From contig NZ_LN929908.1 of NCBI RefSeq assembly GCF_001494595.1, forward strand, positions 2,145,716 through 2,209,715: a stretch of 64,000 nt of DNA. The letters run 5' to 3'. The notes under the pieces were generated by a model that saw nothing but the letters and a program-made list of their open reading frames with translations, made no database searches and was not told the origin of the DNA. Source of the stretch: Mycobacterium sp. M26. Its GTDB lineage: Bacteria > Actinomycetota > Actinomycetes > Mycobacteriales > Mycobacteriaceae. Shown here piece by piece: positions 1 through 10,257 of the stretch (position 1 is its first letter; each line of letters begins with the position of its first letter). A program made the translations under genes and the position numbers.

Positions 1-315
1 TCGGCCCGGCGGACGATGCGGGTGCGCGTCGAACCGGCTGACGGCGCCGCGCCCTACGAGGCCAGGGTGACGGGCACCTTCACCCTCGGTGAGATCCCCG
101 AACAGGGGGACCGGCTCACCGTGCTGGTGGACCCGGCCGACCCGCAGCACCTCGAACCGGTACCCGATGAGCCGATCGTCCGCAGCGCGCCGGTGCCGGA
201 GGATCTGGACGCCGAGGCGGCCGAGATGCTGCGCCGCCTGGTGACGATGCGCGACCGCGGCGACATCACCGACGCCGAGTTCAGCGCCGCCAAGAAGCAG
301 TTGCTGAGTCCCTAG
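1..315 (+). CDS. C-terminal part of a SHOCT-domain protein (5' truncated by window)
   Basis: The reading frame is open from the first base, so the true start probably lies upstream; an ATG at 16 is available but has no clear ribosome site. The visible 104 residues hold a small beta-rich segment followed by a C-terminal SHOCT motif (about the last 30 residues: RRLVTMRDRGDITDAEFSAA, then the KKQLL ending). SHOCT is a short helical domain found at the ends of many actinobacterial membrane or oligomerising proteins. The stop shares a CTAG with the convergent DUF72 gene. Function cannot be named further. Confidence 0.7.
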   Translation, partial: SARRTMRVRVEPADGAAPYEARVTGTFTLGEIPEQGDRLTVLVDPADPQHLEPVPDEPIVRSAPVPEDLDAEAAEMLRRLVTMRDRGDITDAEFSAAKKQLLSP

Positions 316-1052
316 CCGAGCAGGTCGCGCAGCTCGAGTGCGTTACGCACGGCGTGACCGCTGCCGTCGTTGTTGAAGTACGTCAGCACTCGGCGCCCCT
401 GCTGCCGCCACTCGTCGATGCGGTCGGCCCACCACCGCAGATCGGCGCTGGTGTAGCTGCCCGCGTACAGCGGTGCCGTGTCGGGGCCGTGCATCCGGAC
501 ATAGACGACATCGCTTGTGGCGCAGAGGTGACAGCCCATTCCCGGCCCGCTGGTCACCACATAGGCCGCGTGGTGGCGCTCCAGGAGTTCGTAGACGTGC
601 GGATCGTTCCACGACGGGTGCCGTGCCTCGATTGCGATGGTGATCCAGTCCGGGATCAGACTGAGGAACCGCTCCAGCCTGGCGTCGTCGCGTGGCAGGT
701 CGGGATGCAACTGGACCAGGACGGCTTCGCGGGTGCTACCCAGCGCGCGCTGGCAGCGTTCGATACGGTCGGCCCACGGCTCGGGCGTCAGCAGGCGGCG
801 GAAGTGACTGAGCCCGCGATGCGCCTTGACCGACATCGTGAAGCCGTCGGGCAGCCGTCGATGCCAGCCTTCGAAGGTGGCATCGCGCGGCCAGCGGTAG
901 AAGCTGGCGTTGAGTTCCACGGTGTCGAACACCTCGACATAGCGGGCCAGCCGCTTGGCCACCGGGAGGCCGGGCCGGTAGAGCACGCCGTCCCAGTGGT
1001 CATACGACCAGCCCGAGGTGCCGATGCGGACTGTTCCCGCGGAAGTGGCCAT
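312..1052 (-). CDS. DUF72 (YecE-like) family protein
   Basis: A 246-residue protein with the TIM-barrel DUF72 pattern: the opening VRIGTSGWSYDHW, then FDTVELNASFYRWP, and later HPSWNDPHVYELLERH and VYVRMHGPD with a terminal TYFNNDGSGHAVRNA. These are the usual conserved blocks of the family and the length is typical. No catalytic activity is firmly established for DUF72 proteins. It starts at an ATG and ends in a CTAG shared with the convergent SHOCT gene. Confidence 0.88.
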   Translation of the reverse strand: MATSAGTVRIGTSGWSYDHWDGVLYRPGLPVAKRLARYVEVFDTVELNASFYRWPRDATFEGWHRRLPDGFTMSVKAHRGLSHFRRLLTPEPWADRIERCQRALGSTREAVLVQLHPDLPRDDARLERFLSLIPDWITIAIEARHPSWNDPHVYELLERHHAAYVVTSGPGMGCHLCATSDVVYVRMHGPDTAPLYAGSYTSADLRWWADRIDEWRQQGRRVLTYFNNDGSGHAVRNALELRDLLG

Positions 1053-1091
1053 CGCAGAACGGGTTACCCGCGCACCACGCGCCCAACCGCG

Positions 1092-1424
1092 CTACTTCGC
1101 GGGCAGTTCGGCGGCGTAGCCCGCGCCGACGTTGACCCACTGCTGCAGTTGGCGTGCGGTGCGTACCCCGGCGAGGTCGATACGGACCCAGCCCCGGGTT
1201 TCGCGACCGGACATGATCATCGGCGAGACGTGGGACCGGGTCAGCATCGTCTCCGTCGCTTCCGGCGGTACCCGCACCATCAGATCGCCGCGGCCGCTGG
1301 CGGCCACCGCCATGTTGCCGTTCACCAGGAAAGCCAGCCCGCCGAACATCCGTTTCTCGGTGACGCCGCGCACACCGCTGAGCGTCTCCCGGATGCGATC
1401 GGCCAGTGCTGGGTCGTGGGCCAT
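1092..1424 (-). CDS. TfoX/Sxy N-terminal domain protein
   Basis: A 110-residue protein with the TfoX-N fold pattern: RMFGGLAFLVNGNMAVAA followed by LMVRV and a C-terminal GWVRIDLAGV segment. In proteobacteria the domain belongs to competence regulators. In actinobacteria it occurs as a stand-alone small protein of unknown role, so no competence function is inferred. The ATG at 1424 is preferred over a TTG three codons earlier; a TAGCCT -10-like hexamer ends eight bases before it, suggesting a leaderless transcript. Confidence 0.8.
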   Translation of the reverse strand: MAHDPALADRIRETLSGVRGVTEKRMFGGLAFLVNGNMAVAASGRGDLMVRVPPEATETMLTRSHVSPMIMSGRETRGWVRIDLAGVRTARQLQQWVNVGAGYAAELPAK

Positions 1425-1466
1425 AGCTGACAAGGCTATCGTCGCAGACCCGGCACCGTCGCGCGA

Positions 1467-3794
<2,328 letters not shown>

Positions 3795-3806
3795 CAGTCC
3801 TCCAAA

Positions 3807-3827
3807 GTTCAGTCTGAAGGGCTCAAC
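3807..3827 (-). promoter_or_regulatory. HAIR-like element (candidate HspR site) upstream of lon
   Basis: Read on the minus strand this is GTTGAGC-N7-ACTGAAC, against the HspR/HAIR consensus CTTGAGT-N7-ACTCAAG: 10 of 14 defined bases match and the spacer is exactly seven. It lies 13-33 bases before the lon start codon. HspR control of lon is known in Streptomyces; here it is inferred from sequence only. Confidence 0.5.
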
Positions 3828-3850
3828 CTTGGTGGAGGTTCGAATGTTCC

Positions 3851-3864
3851 CGAACGCGTGTTCG
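3851..3864. promoter_or_regulatory. SOS-box-like dyad upstream of lon
   Basis: CGAAC-GCGT-GTTCG, a perfect inverted repeat with the mycobacterial LexA core GAAC-N4-GTTC. The flanking T and A of the full consensus TCGAAC-N4-GTTCGA are both C here. It sits 57-70 bases before the lon ATG, within promoter distance. LexA binding is inferred, not shown. Confidence 0.45.
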
Positions 3865-3880
3865 CTCAGGGTGGACAACG

Positions 3881-3916
3881 CAGCGAGCCTGCCGCCGAAG
3901 GGCGACAGGCTCGCTG
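3881..3916. terminator. Hairpin terminator after the antigen 85C gene
   Basis: A perfect 11-bp stem, CAGCGAGCCTG pairing with CAGGCTCGCTG across a 14-base loop, lies 15 bases past the stop of the minus-strand antigen 85C gene and before the lon promoter. There is no strong U-tract, which is usual for mycobacterial terminators. Confidence 0.65.
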
Positions 3917-3930
3917 TTGTGTGTGTTGGA

Positions 3931-4941
3931 TCAGCCGGCGGTCGGGGTGGCTCCCAGGGTCCGCTGGATGTCCGGGATCATCGACTGGAGCTGTTGGCCC
4001 CAGTAACCCCAGCTGTGCGTGCCGTTGGCCGGGAAGTTGAACACGCCGTTGCGTCCACCAGCCGCCAGGTAGTTGTCCATGAAGGTCTTGTTGGTCCGCA
4101 GGGTGAAGCCCTCCAGGAACTGCGCCGCCATCAGGTTGCCGCCACCACCGGAGGTGTCCAGCTCCGACGGCGTACCGGTGCCGCAGTAGATCCAGATCCG
4201 GGTGTTGTTGGCGACCAGCTGGTTGATGTTGACCATCGGGTCGTTGCGGCGCCACGCCGGATCAGACGACGGACCCCACATGCTCTGGGCGTTGAAGCCG
4301 CCCGCGTCATTCATGGCCAGACCGATCAGCATCGGCCACCAACCCTCGGAGGGGTTCAGGAAGCCGGACAGCGATGCCGCGTAGGGGAACCGCTGCGGGT
4401 AGTAGATCGCGTAGGTCAGGGCCGCGCTGCCGGCCATCGACAGACCGACGACTGCGTTGCCGTTGGGGTCGATGCCGTAGTTGGTGGCCAGGTAGGTCGG
4501 CAACTCCTGGTTCATGAACGTTTCCCACTTGTAGGTGTAGTTCTGACCGTTGCCCTGCGACGGCTGGTACCAGTCGGTGTAGAAGCTCGACTGTCCGCCG
4601 ACCGGCATGACCGCCGACAGGCCCGAGCCGTAGAACCACTCGAACGCCGGGGTGTTGATATCCCAACCGCTGTAGTCGTCCTGCGCACGCAGGCCGTCCA
4701 GCAGGTAGACCGCGTGCGGTCCGCCGCCCTGGAACTGGATGCGGATGTTGCGGCCCATCGAGGCCGACGGAACATCAAGGTAGAGAACCGGAAGCCCGGG
4801 CTTGGAGAAGGCGGCCGCTGTCGCCGAACCGCCGACAACGCCGATCAAGCCGGGCAAGAAGAGTGCGGCCACGAAGGCTGCGGCCACGCGGCGCAACCAA
4901 GTGCCTCGCATCATCTCGACGATTTTCATGACGACAACCAT
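3931..4941 (-). CDS. fbpC: Antigen 85C-type mycolyltransferase (diacylglycerol acyltransferase/mycolyltransferase)
   Basis: Secreted alpha/beta hydrolase that transfers mycolic acids between trehalose monomycolates and onto arabinogalactan. A signal peptide (RRVAAAFVAALFLPGLIGVV) is followed by the mature start AFSKPGLPVLYLDVPSASMG. The nucleophile Ser is in GLSMAGS, and the C-terminal His is in PANGTHSWGYWG; the reactive Cys (IYCGTG) is kept. The lid reads QPSQGNGQNYTYKWETF and lacks the disulfide pair of Ag85A/B, and the SGFLNPSEGWWP block is also Ag85C-like, so fbpC is preferred over fbpA/B. The start at 4941 follows AAAGG; an ATG at 4929 is the alternative. Monocistronic, with a terminator hairpin behind it. 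Confidence 0.9.
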   Translation of the reverse strand: MVVVMKIVEMMRGTWLRRVAAAFVAALFLPGLIGVVGGSATAAAFSKPGLPVLYLDVPSASMGRNIRIQFQGGGPHAVYLLDGLRAQDDYSGWDINTPAFEWFYGSGLSAVMPVGGQSSFYTDWYQPSQGNGQNYTYKWETFMNQELPTYLATNYGIDPNGNAVVGLSMAGSAALTYAIYYPQRFPYAASLSGFLNPSEGWWPMLIGLAMNDAGGFNAQSMWGPSSDPAWRRNDPMVNINQLVANNTRIWIYCGTGTPSELDTSGGGGNLMAAQFLEGFTLRTNKTFMDNYLAAGGRNGVFNFPANGTHSWGYWGQQLQSMIPDIQRTLGATPTAG

Positions 4942-5231
4942 CACCTTTCGTATGTATTCAGTCCTGAGGACAAAAGCTGTGCGCGGGTAGCTAAACACGC
5001 ACGGCACCGCCGACTCGGTACGCCAAGCGGTGTGCCAAGTCGCGGTTAGCTAACGATCGGGAGACGCGCAGGACTCGCCAGCCTGATCACATCCGTCACA
5101 TGAGCCACAGCATCGGGCTAGGAGATGTGCTCTGACGTGCGGCGACCTGAGGGATGGCTGGTTGGCACTACCGCGGGTCGATAACGGCCCGATCACGCCC
5201 CAGCAACAGCACGGGGTGGCACGGTGGAGAG

Positions 5232-5651
5232 ATGGACGACCCGTTCGACCTCCAGCGTTTCGTCGACGCCCAGGGCGGCGCCTATGAGCGCGCCGTCGCC
5301 GAACTGCGCGCCGGGGCCAAACGCAGCCACTGGATCTGGTATGTCTTCCCACAGCTCAAGGGGCTCGGAAGTAGTTCGACTGCAACGTTTTACGGCATTT
5401 CCTCGCTCGCCGAGGCCCAGGCTTACCTCGCCCATCCGGTGCTGGGGCGGCGGCTACGGGACTGCGCCCGCATCGTCGCCGGATTGCGTGGCCGGTCGGC
5501 CAGTGACATTTTCGGCTGGCCCGATGACATGAAGGTCCGGTCCTCGATGACGTTGTTCGCCAACGCCACTGAGGACAACGCCGACTTCCTTTCGGTGCTC
5601 GACACGTTGTACGGCGGCGAGCAGGACGCCCGGACCCTCGCGCTGCTCTAA
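5232..5651 (+). CDS. DUF1810 family protein (Rv1873-like)
   Basis: A 139-residue all-helical protein: DDPFDLQRFVDAQGGAYE, SHWIWYVFPQLKGLG, FYGISSLAEAQAYLAHPVLG and a C-terminal DDMKVRSSMTLFA block are the DUF1810 hallmarks. M. tuberculosis Rv1873 belongs to this family and lies shortly before bfrA there, which fits the partial synteny of this window. The ATG at 5232 follows GGTGGAGAG. No enzymatic function is established. It ends one base before the stop of the convergent amylase gene. Confidence 0.88.
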   Translation: MDDPFDLQRFVDAQGGAYERAVAELRAGAKRSHWIWYVFPQLKGLGSSSTATFYGISSLAEAQAYLAHPVLGRRLRDCARIVAGLRGRSASDIFGWPDDMKVRSSMTLFANATEDNADFLSVLDTLYGGEQDARTLALL

Positions 5652-5652
5652 C

Positions 5653-6963
5653 TCACTCGGGACGCAGCACCAGCCAGCCCTGCGGGGGCACCACCACGTC
5701 GCTCACCAGATCCTCCGGTGGTGCTCCGGTACCGCCGACCAGCCGGGCCGGGTGCCCCGCGACCTCGGCCACCGCGAACCGCATCGGAGTGTCGTCGACG
5801 TTGAGCGCGACGATCAGCGCGTCGTCGCCGTTGCGGGTTTCGTAGGCATAGCAGCGGTTTTCCAGCTGCAGTGCCCGGGTGGTGGCCTCGTGCAGCCAGG
5901 GGTTGCGGCGCCGCAGTCCGATCAGATACTGATGCAGGTTCAGGCTCGCCCGGCCGTCGTCGTCGAGAGGCAGTGGTGGCGAGCCGAATTCGGGCCGCAC
6001 CGCATCATCGCCGCCGGCCCGCTCCTCCTTGACGCCCCGATAGCCGAGTTCATCACCGGCGTAGACCGTCGGCACCCCACCGGTGGTGAACAACAGCACC
6101 AGGGCGTGGGCCACATGCTCGGCGCGGTCAAGCTGGCTGGCGATCCGGGTGACGTCGTGGTTGCCGACGAAGGTCTGCGGGACGAACCGGGCCAGGAAGT
6201 CGTTGTGCCGCTGCAGGGCCCAGTCGAGTTCGTGGAAGTTACCGTCGTTGAGGCTGCTCCACACGGCCTTCCACAGTTCGTACTGGGTCACCGCATCCAC
6301 GCCGGATCCGTCGACGAAGCCGACATAGTCGCCGTGGATGACCTCGGCGACGAACCAGGCCTCGGGGTGGTGTTCGCGCACCCGCGGTAACACGGTGGCC
6401 CAGAACGACTCCGGCACCGCGTAGGCGGCATCCAGCCGCCAGCCGTCCGCGCCGCGATGCAGCCAGTGATTCATCACGTCGACGACGTAGTCCACCACCG
6501 CGGGACTGCGATGGTTGAGCGTGATCAGCTCGCCGTGCCCCTCGAAGGTGTGGAACCGCCCGGGACGGCCGCGGAACCAGCCCGCTGCCTCGTCGTCACC
6601 GTCCAGCGCGGCGCGGTAGCGTGCGAAATCCGTTCCCACATGGTTGAACACGCCGTCGAGCAGCACCCGCAGGCCGCGCTGGTGGGCTTCGGCGATCAGC
6701 GTGTCGAAGTCGGTGTCATCGCCCAGGCGTGGGTCGATCCGGTAGTGGTCGGTGGTGTCGTAGCCGTGGGTCCGGGAGGCGAACACCGGACCCAGGGCGA
6801 TTCCCGACGTCCCGAGTTCGACGGCGTGGTCGAGCCAGTCCACCAGCCGGCCAAGCCGATGCTCCTCAGGGCCCGGTGCTGGGTCGGCGGGGAACGCGCC
6901 GACGAAGCCCAGGGGATAGACGTGCCACCAGATCGCGTGGCGAACCCACGACGGCGCGCTCAC
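5653..6963 (-). CDS. GH13 alpha-amylase family glycosidase
   Basis: A 436-residue (beta/alpha)8 enzyme acting on alpha-glucans or malto-oligosaccharides. The four GH13 regions are visible: LLDGVFNHVG (103-110), GWRLDAAYA with nucleophile Asp178, WFVAEVIHG with acid Glu207, and FVGNHD with Asp270. No signal peptide, so it is probably cytoplasmic and involved in glycogen or maltodextrin turnover. It begins at a GTG that overlaps the TGA of the upstream deaminase gene (GTGA), implying translational coupling. Substrate cannot be fixed; a neopullulanase or maltogenic amylase activity is plausible. Confidence 0.9.
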   Translation of the reverse strand: MSAPSWVRHAIWWHVYPLGFVGAFPADPAPGPEEHRLGRLVDWLDHAVELGTSGIALGPVFASRTHGYDTTDHYRIDPRLGDDTDFDTLIAEAHQRGLRVLLDGVFNHVGTDFARYRAALDGDDEAAGWFRGRPGRFHTFEGHGELITLNHRSPAVVDYVVDVMNHWLHRGADGWRLDAAYAVPESFWATVLPRVREHHPEAWFVAEVIHGDYVGFVDGSGVDAVTQYELWKAVWSSLNDGNFHELDWALQRHNDFLARFVPQTFVGNHDVTRIASQLDRAEHVAHALVLLFTTGGVPTVYAGDELGYRGVKEERAGGDDAVRPEFGSPPLPLDDDGRASLNLHQYLIGLRRRNPWLHEATTRALQLENRCYAYETRNGDDALIVALNVDDTPMRFAVAEVAGHPARLVGGTGAPPEDLVSDVVVPPQGWLVLRPE

Positions 6964-7439
6964 GGCCGGAACTTCGCGGCGTAGAGGGCCATCATCTCGT
7001 CTTGGTACTGCGGTGCGGGGCCATCGGCCACCAGGTGCGGGGCCACCGCGGTGACCGGCAGCGGCGCCACCGGGGGCAGCGGCGCGCCCCAGTCGGTCAG
7101 CCACTGGGCCAGCTGGGCGCCGGAAGCGGCAAACACGATGCGCCCCAGCCCAACCCACGCATGGGCGGCGGCGCACATCGGGCAGTGCTCGCCGGAGGTG
7201 TACACGGTGGCGGCCGCACGTTGTTGGGGTGAGAGGTGCTGTGCCGACCAGCGGGCGATCGCGAACTCGGGATGCTGGGTGGCATCGCCGCCGGCGACGT
7301 GGTTGTGGTCTTCGAAGAGCAGCTGACCTTCGGCGCTGATCAGCACCGAGCCGAACGGTTCGTCACCGGCGTGCAGGGCGGCGCGGGCCAGTTCGACGCA
7401 GCGGGCGAGCCATCGGGTGTCCTCGTCGCTGAGCGCCAC
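6960..7439 (-). CDS. Nucleoside/base deaminase of the cytidine deaminase-like fold, HPE variant
   Basis: A 159-residue protein with the zinc signature of CMP/dCMP deaminases, but the first ligand motif reads HPEFA instead of HAE; the second is the normal PMC within EHCPMCAAA. The catalytic Glu and both Cys ligands are present. Guanine deaminase-like or tRNA-adenosine deaminase-like substrates are possible. It starts at GTG with TAGAGT eight bases upstream and AGGA closer in, and is translationally coupled to the downstream amylase gene, an unusual pairing. Confidence 0.8.
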   Translation of the reverse strand: MALSDEDTRWLARCVELARAALHAGDEPFGSVLISAEGQLLFEDHNHVAGGDATQHPEFAIARWSAQHLSPQQRAAATVYTSGEHCPMCAAAHAWVGLGRIVFAASGAQLAQWLTDWGAPLPPVAPLPVTAVAPHLVADGPAPQYQDEMMALYAAKFRP

Positions 7440-7450
7440 GGTGTCCTACT

Positions 7451-8089
7451 CTACGCAGCGGCACGGCGCCTGCGCGGCGTCACCGGATAGAGCGCCAGGC
7501 CGATCAGCAGGGCGGCCAGATGGCCGACCGCGGTGAAGGTCGGATGCAGGGCGACCGATCCGGCGAACCAGCCGAGTGCGGCCACCAGGTAGAGCAGCCG
7601 CCAGCGCCGCGGGATGGCGTAGGTGAGCACCCCGATGATCCCCACCACCACGTAGCTCACGCCGACATCGCGGGCGTTGAGGTAGCGCGGCGACACCATG
7701 GACTCCTGGATTTGCCAGTACAGGAAGCCCTCGCTGAGATAGGTCGCCACGACGTGGGCGATCAGGCCGACGAGGACGAACCGCAGCGAGCCCAGCCAGC
7801 GTTCGGCCGGGGCCAGGAAGACGCAGAACACCAGCAGGTAGAGCCACCACCACCGGTAGCCGTCCAGCCAGAGCAGGCTGGTGCCCAGCACCCGCAGCGG
7901 ATCCTGCGCCAGGTGGTGCAGATTGGTCGAGTCGTTGCGCAGCATGCGGATCAGGTGCCACCGCGGCAGCACGTGCTGGGCGACGGTGGTCATCAGCAGC
8001 ACGGTCAGCCAACTGAACGTGACGGGGGCTGAGCTGACGAAGCGGGCGATCGCCTGCGGCCAGCTGCGCTGGTCAACCCCGTCGGTCAC
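7451..8089 (-). CDS. Rhomboid-like integral membrane protein
   Basis: A 212-residue protein with about six membrane segments. The block RDVGVSYVVVG resembles the rhomboid active-site serine loop (canonical GxSG, here GVSY), and AVGHLAALLIG in the last segment supplies the matching His, so the Ser-His dyad may be intact. Such divergent members are annotated as rhomboid-like proteins and activity is uncertain. The GTG at 8089 is chosen because TATCGT lies six bases before it, a leaderless arrangement. The tail is Arg-rich and cytoplasmic. Confidence 0.7.
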   Translation of the reverse strand: MTDGVDQRSWPQAIARFVSSAPVTFSWLTVLLMTTVAQHVLPRWHLIRMLRNDSTNLHHLAQDPLRVLGTSLLWLDGYRWWWLYLLVFCVFLAPAERWLGSLRFVLVGLIAHVVATYLSEGFLYWQIQESMVSPRYLNARDVGVSYVVVGIIGVLTYAIPRRWRLLYLVAALGWFAGSVALHPTFTAVGHLAALLIGLALYPVTPRRRRAAA

Positions 8090-8108
8090 GTGTCGACGAT
8101 ACGTGCCG

Positions 8109-9797
8109 TCAGCCGCAGCAACTCTTCTCGAACACCTCGAGACGGCAGGCGCAGGAGGCCAGGATCGGCACATCGGCGCGAGCCTTGGCCAGTTCCAGCT
8201 GGCGGCCGATGATCACCGCCTCCTCGTCGCGGCCCAGCCGCTGCAGGCATTCGTGGTAGCCGTGCAGGCTCCAGACATTGTTGGGGTGCTGACAGGACCG
8301 GCTCAGCGTCGGGTCCAGGCCGAGGTCGGCGGCATACACCCGGGCGGCCTCCTCGACATGGTTCTGCTCGAGCAGCAGTGCCCCGTAGGCGTGCCGGGTG
8401 GGCTGCATCCAGCCCCACGGTTCATCGTAGGGCAGCGCGTCGTCGAGTTCGATCGCCCGCCGCAGATGCGAGTAGGCCTCGGCGTAATGGCCTTCGCGGT
8501 AACTGATCTCACCGTCGAGCATGGCCGCCCCGACCGCGAGGATGTCCCGGCTGGTGTTGTTGAACAGGTACCGGGACTCCGGAATCGTGGCGTAGGCCTG
8601 GTGGAAGGCGTCGCGCTCGGCGTTGGCTGCGGCCAGCGCTCCGGTGGCGGCGTAGGCCACGCCACGTCCGTAATGAATGGTTGCCGTTGTGGTGCAATAT
8701 AATTCGGGATCATCCGGGAGCGGCAGGGCGATCAGGTCGGCCCACCGGCCGAACCGGATCAGCACGTGCACCCGCAGCGGGACGAAGGCCTCCAGCCAGT
8801 CCGCCATCGGGGGAGAGGCGATGGAGAGCAGTTCCGGCGTCAGCTGCCCGGCGAGTTCGTCGGCGGCGGCCAGCGCCACCTGCGACTGTCCGGAGAACAT
8901 CGCTGAATACACCACGAAGTGAAGGTCGTGGGCGCGGTAGAGCGAGTAGAAGTTCAGTGGACCGGCATGCTCGACGAACCGCCGGTCGGCGCGCACCGCC
9001 GACTGGTTGGCCAGCACCGAGGAGCGGTACTCGCCGCACAGCACGTCGATGTGCGACGGCATGTGCTCGAGGTGCCCGGCGTCGGGGACCAGGCCGCGCA
9101 GCAGGTCCGCCGCGGGCAGCGCATCCTCCGGGTGCGCCGACATCTCCATGGCATGGATGTACAGGTGCAGCACGCCGGGATGGGCCCGGCCGATTTCGGT
9201 GGTCAGCGCCCGGTCCAGGAGCGCCTTGGCCTCCACCACCCGCGACCCGGGTGCCGGTTCACCAGTTCGGCTGTCCCACAACGCCCATGCGGTCACGTTG
9301 ACCAGCGCATCGGCGGCCAGTGCCAGCACGTCGACATCGTCGGGATAGGTCGCGGCCAGCTGCGCCATCGCCTCGGCGTAGGCATCATGCCCGGCGGCCA
9401 GCGCATCGGCGTCGTCGGGGTCGTCGGTGGGGAAGCGGGCGGCCAACGCAGCGATCAGGCCCTGCTCGACCGCGCTGGCCCGGCCACCGGCGGCCAGCCG
9501 CAACTCGGTGCGCGCGCGAGCCAGCGACTCCGCCAAGTCGATGGGATCAAAGGCCTCCCAGGCCTTGTTGTAGTTCGGTCCGATCGCATACGCCACACCC
9601 CAGCGGGCGATCGCCAGATCGGGATCCAGGGCCAGCGCCCGCTCGAAGCATCGGATCGCCTCCTCGTGGTTGAACGCATAGGCCCACACGAGTCCGCGGT
9701 TGAACCAGACCTGGGCCGGCGCCGACCCGGTATCGACGTGCCGGTGGTAGGAGCCCAGGTCGTAGTACGGCTCGAGGTCGCCGGGTTGTACCGCCAT
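8109..9797 (-). CDS. Tetratricopeptide repeat protein
   Basis: A 562-residue soluble protein made of helix-turn-helix TPR units. The clearest are near residues 25-65 (VWFNRGLVWAYAFNHEEAIR then CFERALALDPDLAIARWG) and near the C-terminus (YREGHYAEAYSHLRRAIELD; YGALLLEQNHVEEAARVYAA). The end carries a short Cys cluster, CACRLEVFEKSCC, which could bind metal. There is no signal peptide and no catalytic domain, so the role is probably scaffolding. The ATG at 9797 is chosen because homologous TPR content starts right after it. Confidence 0.82.
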   Translation of the reverse strand: MAVQPGDLEPYYDLGSYHRHVDTGSAPAQVWFNRGLVWAYAFNHEEAIRCFERALALDPDLAIARWGVAYAIGPNYNKAWEAFDPIDLAESLARARTELRLAAGGRASAVEQGLIAALAARFPTDDPDDADALAAGHDAYAEAMAQLAATYPDDVDVLALAADALVNVTAWALWDSRTGEPAPGSRVVEAKALLDRALTTEIGRAHPGVLHLYIHAMEMSAHPEDALPAADLLRGLVPDAGHLEHMPSHIDVLCGEYRSSVLANQSAVRADRRFVEHAGPLNFYSLYRAHDLHFVVYSAMFSGQSQVALAAADELAGQLTPELLSIASPPMADWLEAFVPLRVHVLIRFGRWADLIALPLPDDPELYCTTTATIHYGRGVAYAATGALAAANAERDAFHQAYATIPESRYLFNNTSRDILAVGAAMLDGEISYREGHYAEAYSHLRRAIELDDALPYDEPWGWMQPTRHAYGALLLEQNHVEEAARVYAADLGLDPTLSRSCQHPNNVWSLHGYHECLQRLGRDEEAVIIGRQLELAKARADVPILASCACRLEVFEKSCCG

Positions 9798-9867
9798 GGC
9801 GCTGAGAATAGGCCAGCGGCACCGGAGTCGATACCGTTGCAACCCGGCAGAACGAAAGGATGCGACC

Positions 9868-10251
9868 GTGATCCGCTGTGTGCGCTTGTTCACCGGTGCC
9901 GACGATCAGTCCCATGTGCAGATCGGCAGGCTGGATCTGACCCCGGGCCGCAACGACGACCTGGTCTCGACGGCGATGGCCGCCGCCCGCGTCACGGCCG
10001 AGGAGACGGCCAGCGGTGGAACTCTGGCCTGGCACACCGCCCCGGTCCGCCAGCTCGTCGTCACGCTGGCCGGCACGCTGGTGTTCAGCACCCGCGACGG
10101 CGAGGAGTTCACCCTGAACCCCGGCGACATCCTGCTCGCCGAGGACACCGCCGGCTCCGGCCATCAGTGGCGGCTGGTCGGCACCGACCCGTGGCGCCGA
10201 CTCTACGTCGTGCTGGCCGATGACGTCGAGGTGCCGTTCGTCGCCGGCTAG
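9868..10251 (+). CDS. Cupin-domain protein
   Basis: A 127-residue single-cupin barrel: the segments LAWHTAPVRQLVVTLAGTLV and GEEFTLNPGDILLAEDTAG correspond to cupin motifs 1 and 2. The first motif has one His and the Glu is replaced, so metal binding may be weak. The GTG at 9868 has GAAAGGA seven bases upstream. It is divergent from the TPR gene; no substrate can be named. Confidence 0.75.
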   Translation: MIRCVRLFTGADDQSHVQIGRLDLTPGRNDDLVSTAMAAARVTAEETASGGTLAWHTAPVRQLVVTLAGTLVFSTRDGEEFTLNPGDILLAEDTAGSGHQWRLVGTDPWRRLYVVLADDVEVPFVAG

Positions 10252-10257
10252 CCCGGA

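Noticed and set aside
3931..4941. Loss of the disulfide Cys pair as a defect of the antigen 85 protein
   Set aside because: Antigen 85C naturally lacks this pair, and the catalytic residues and other family blocks are intact.
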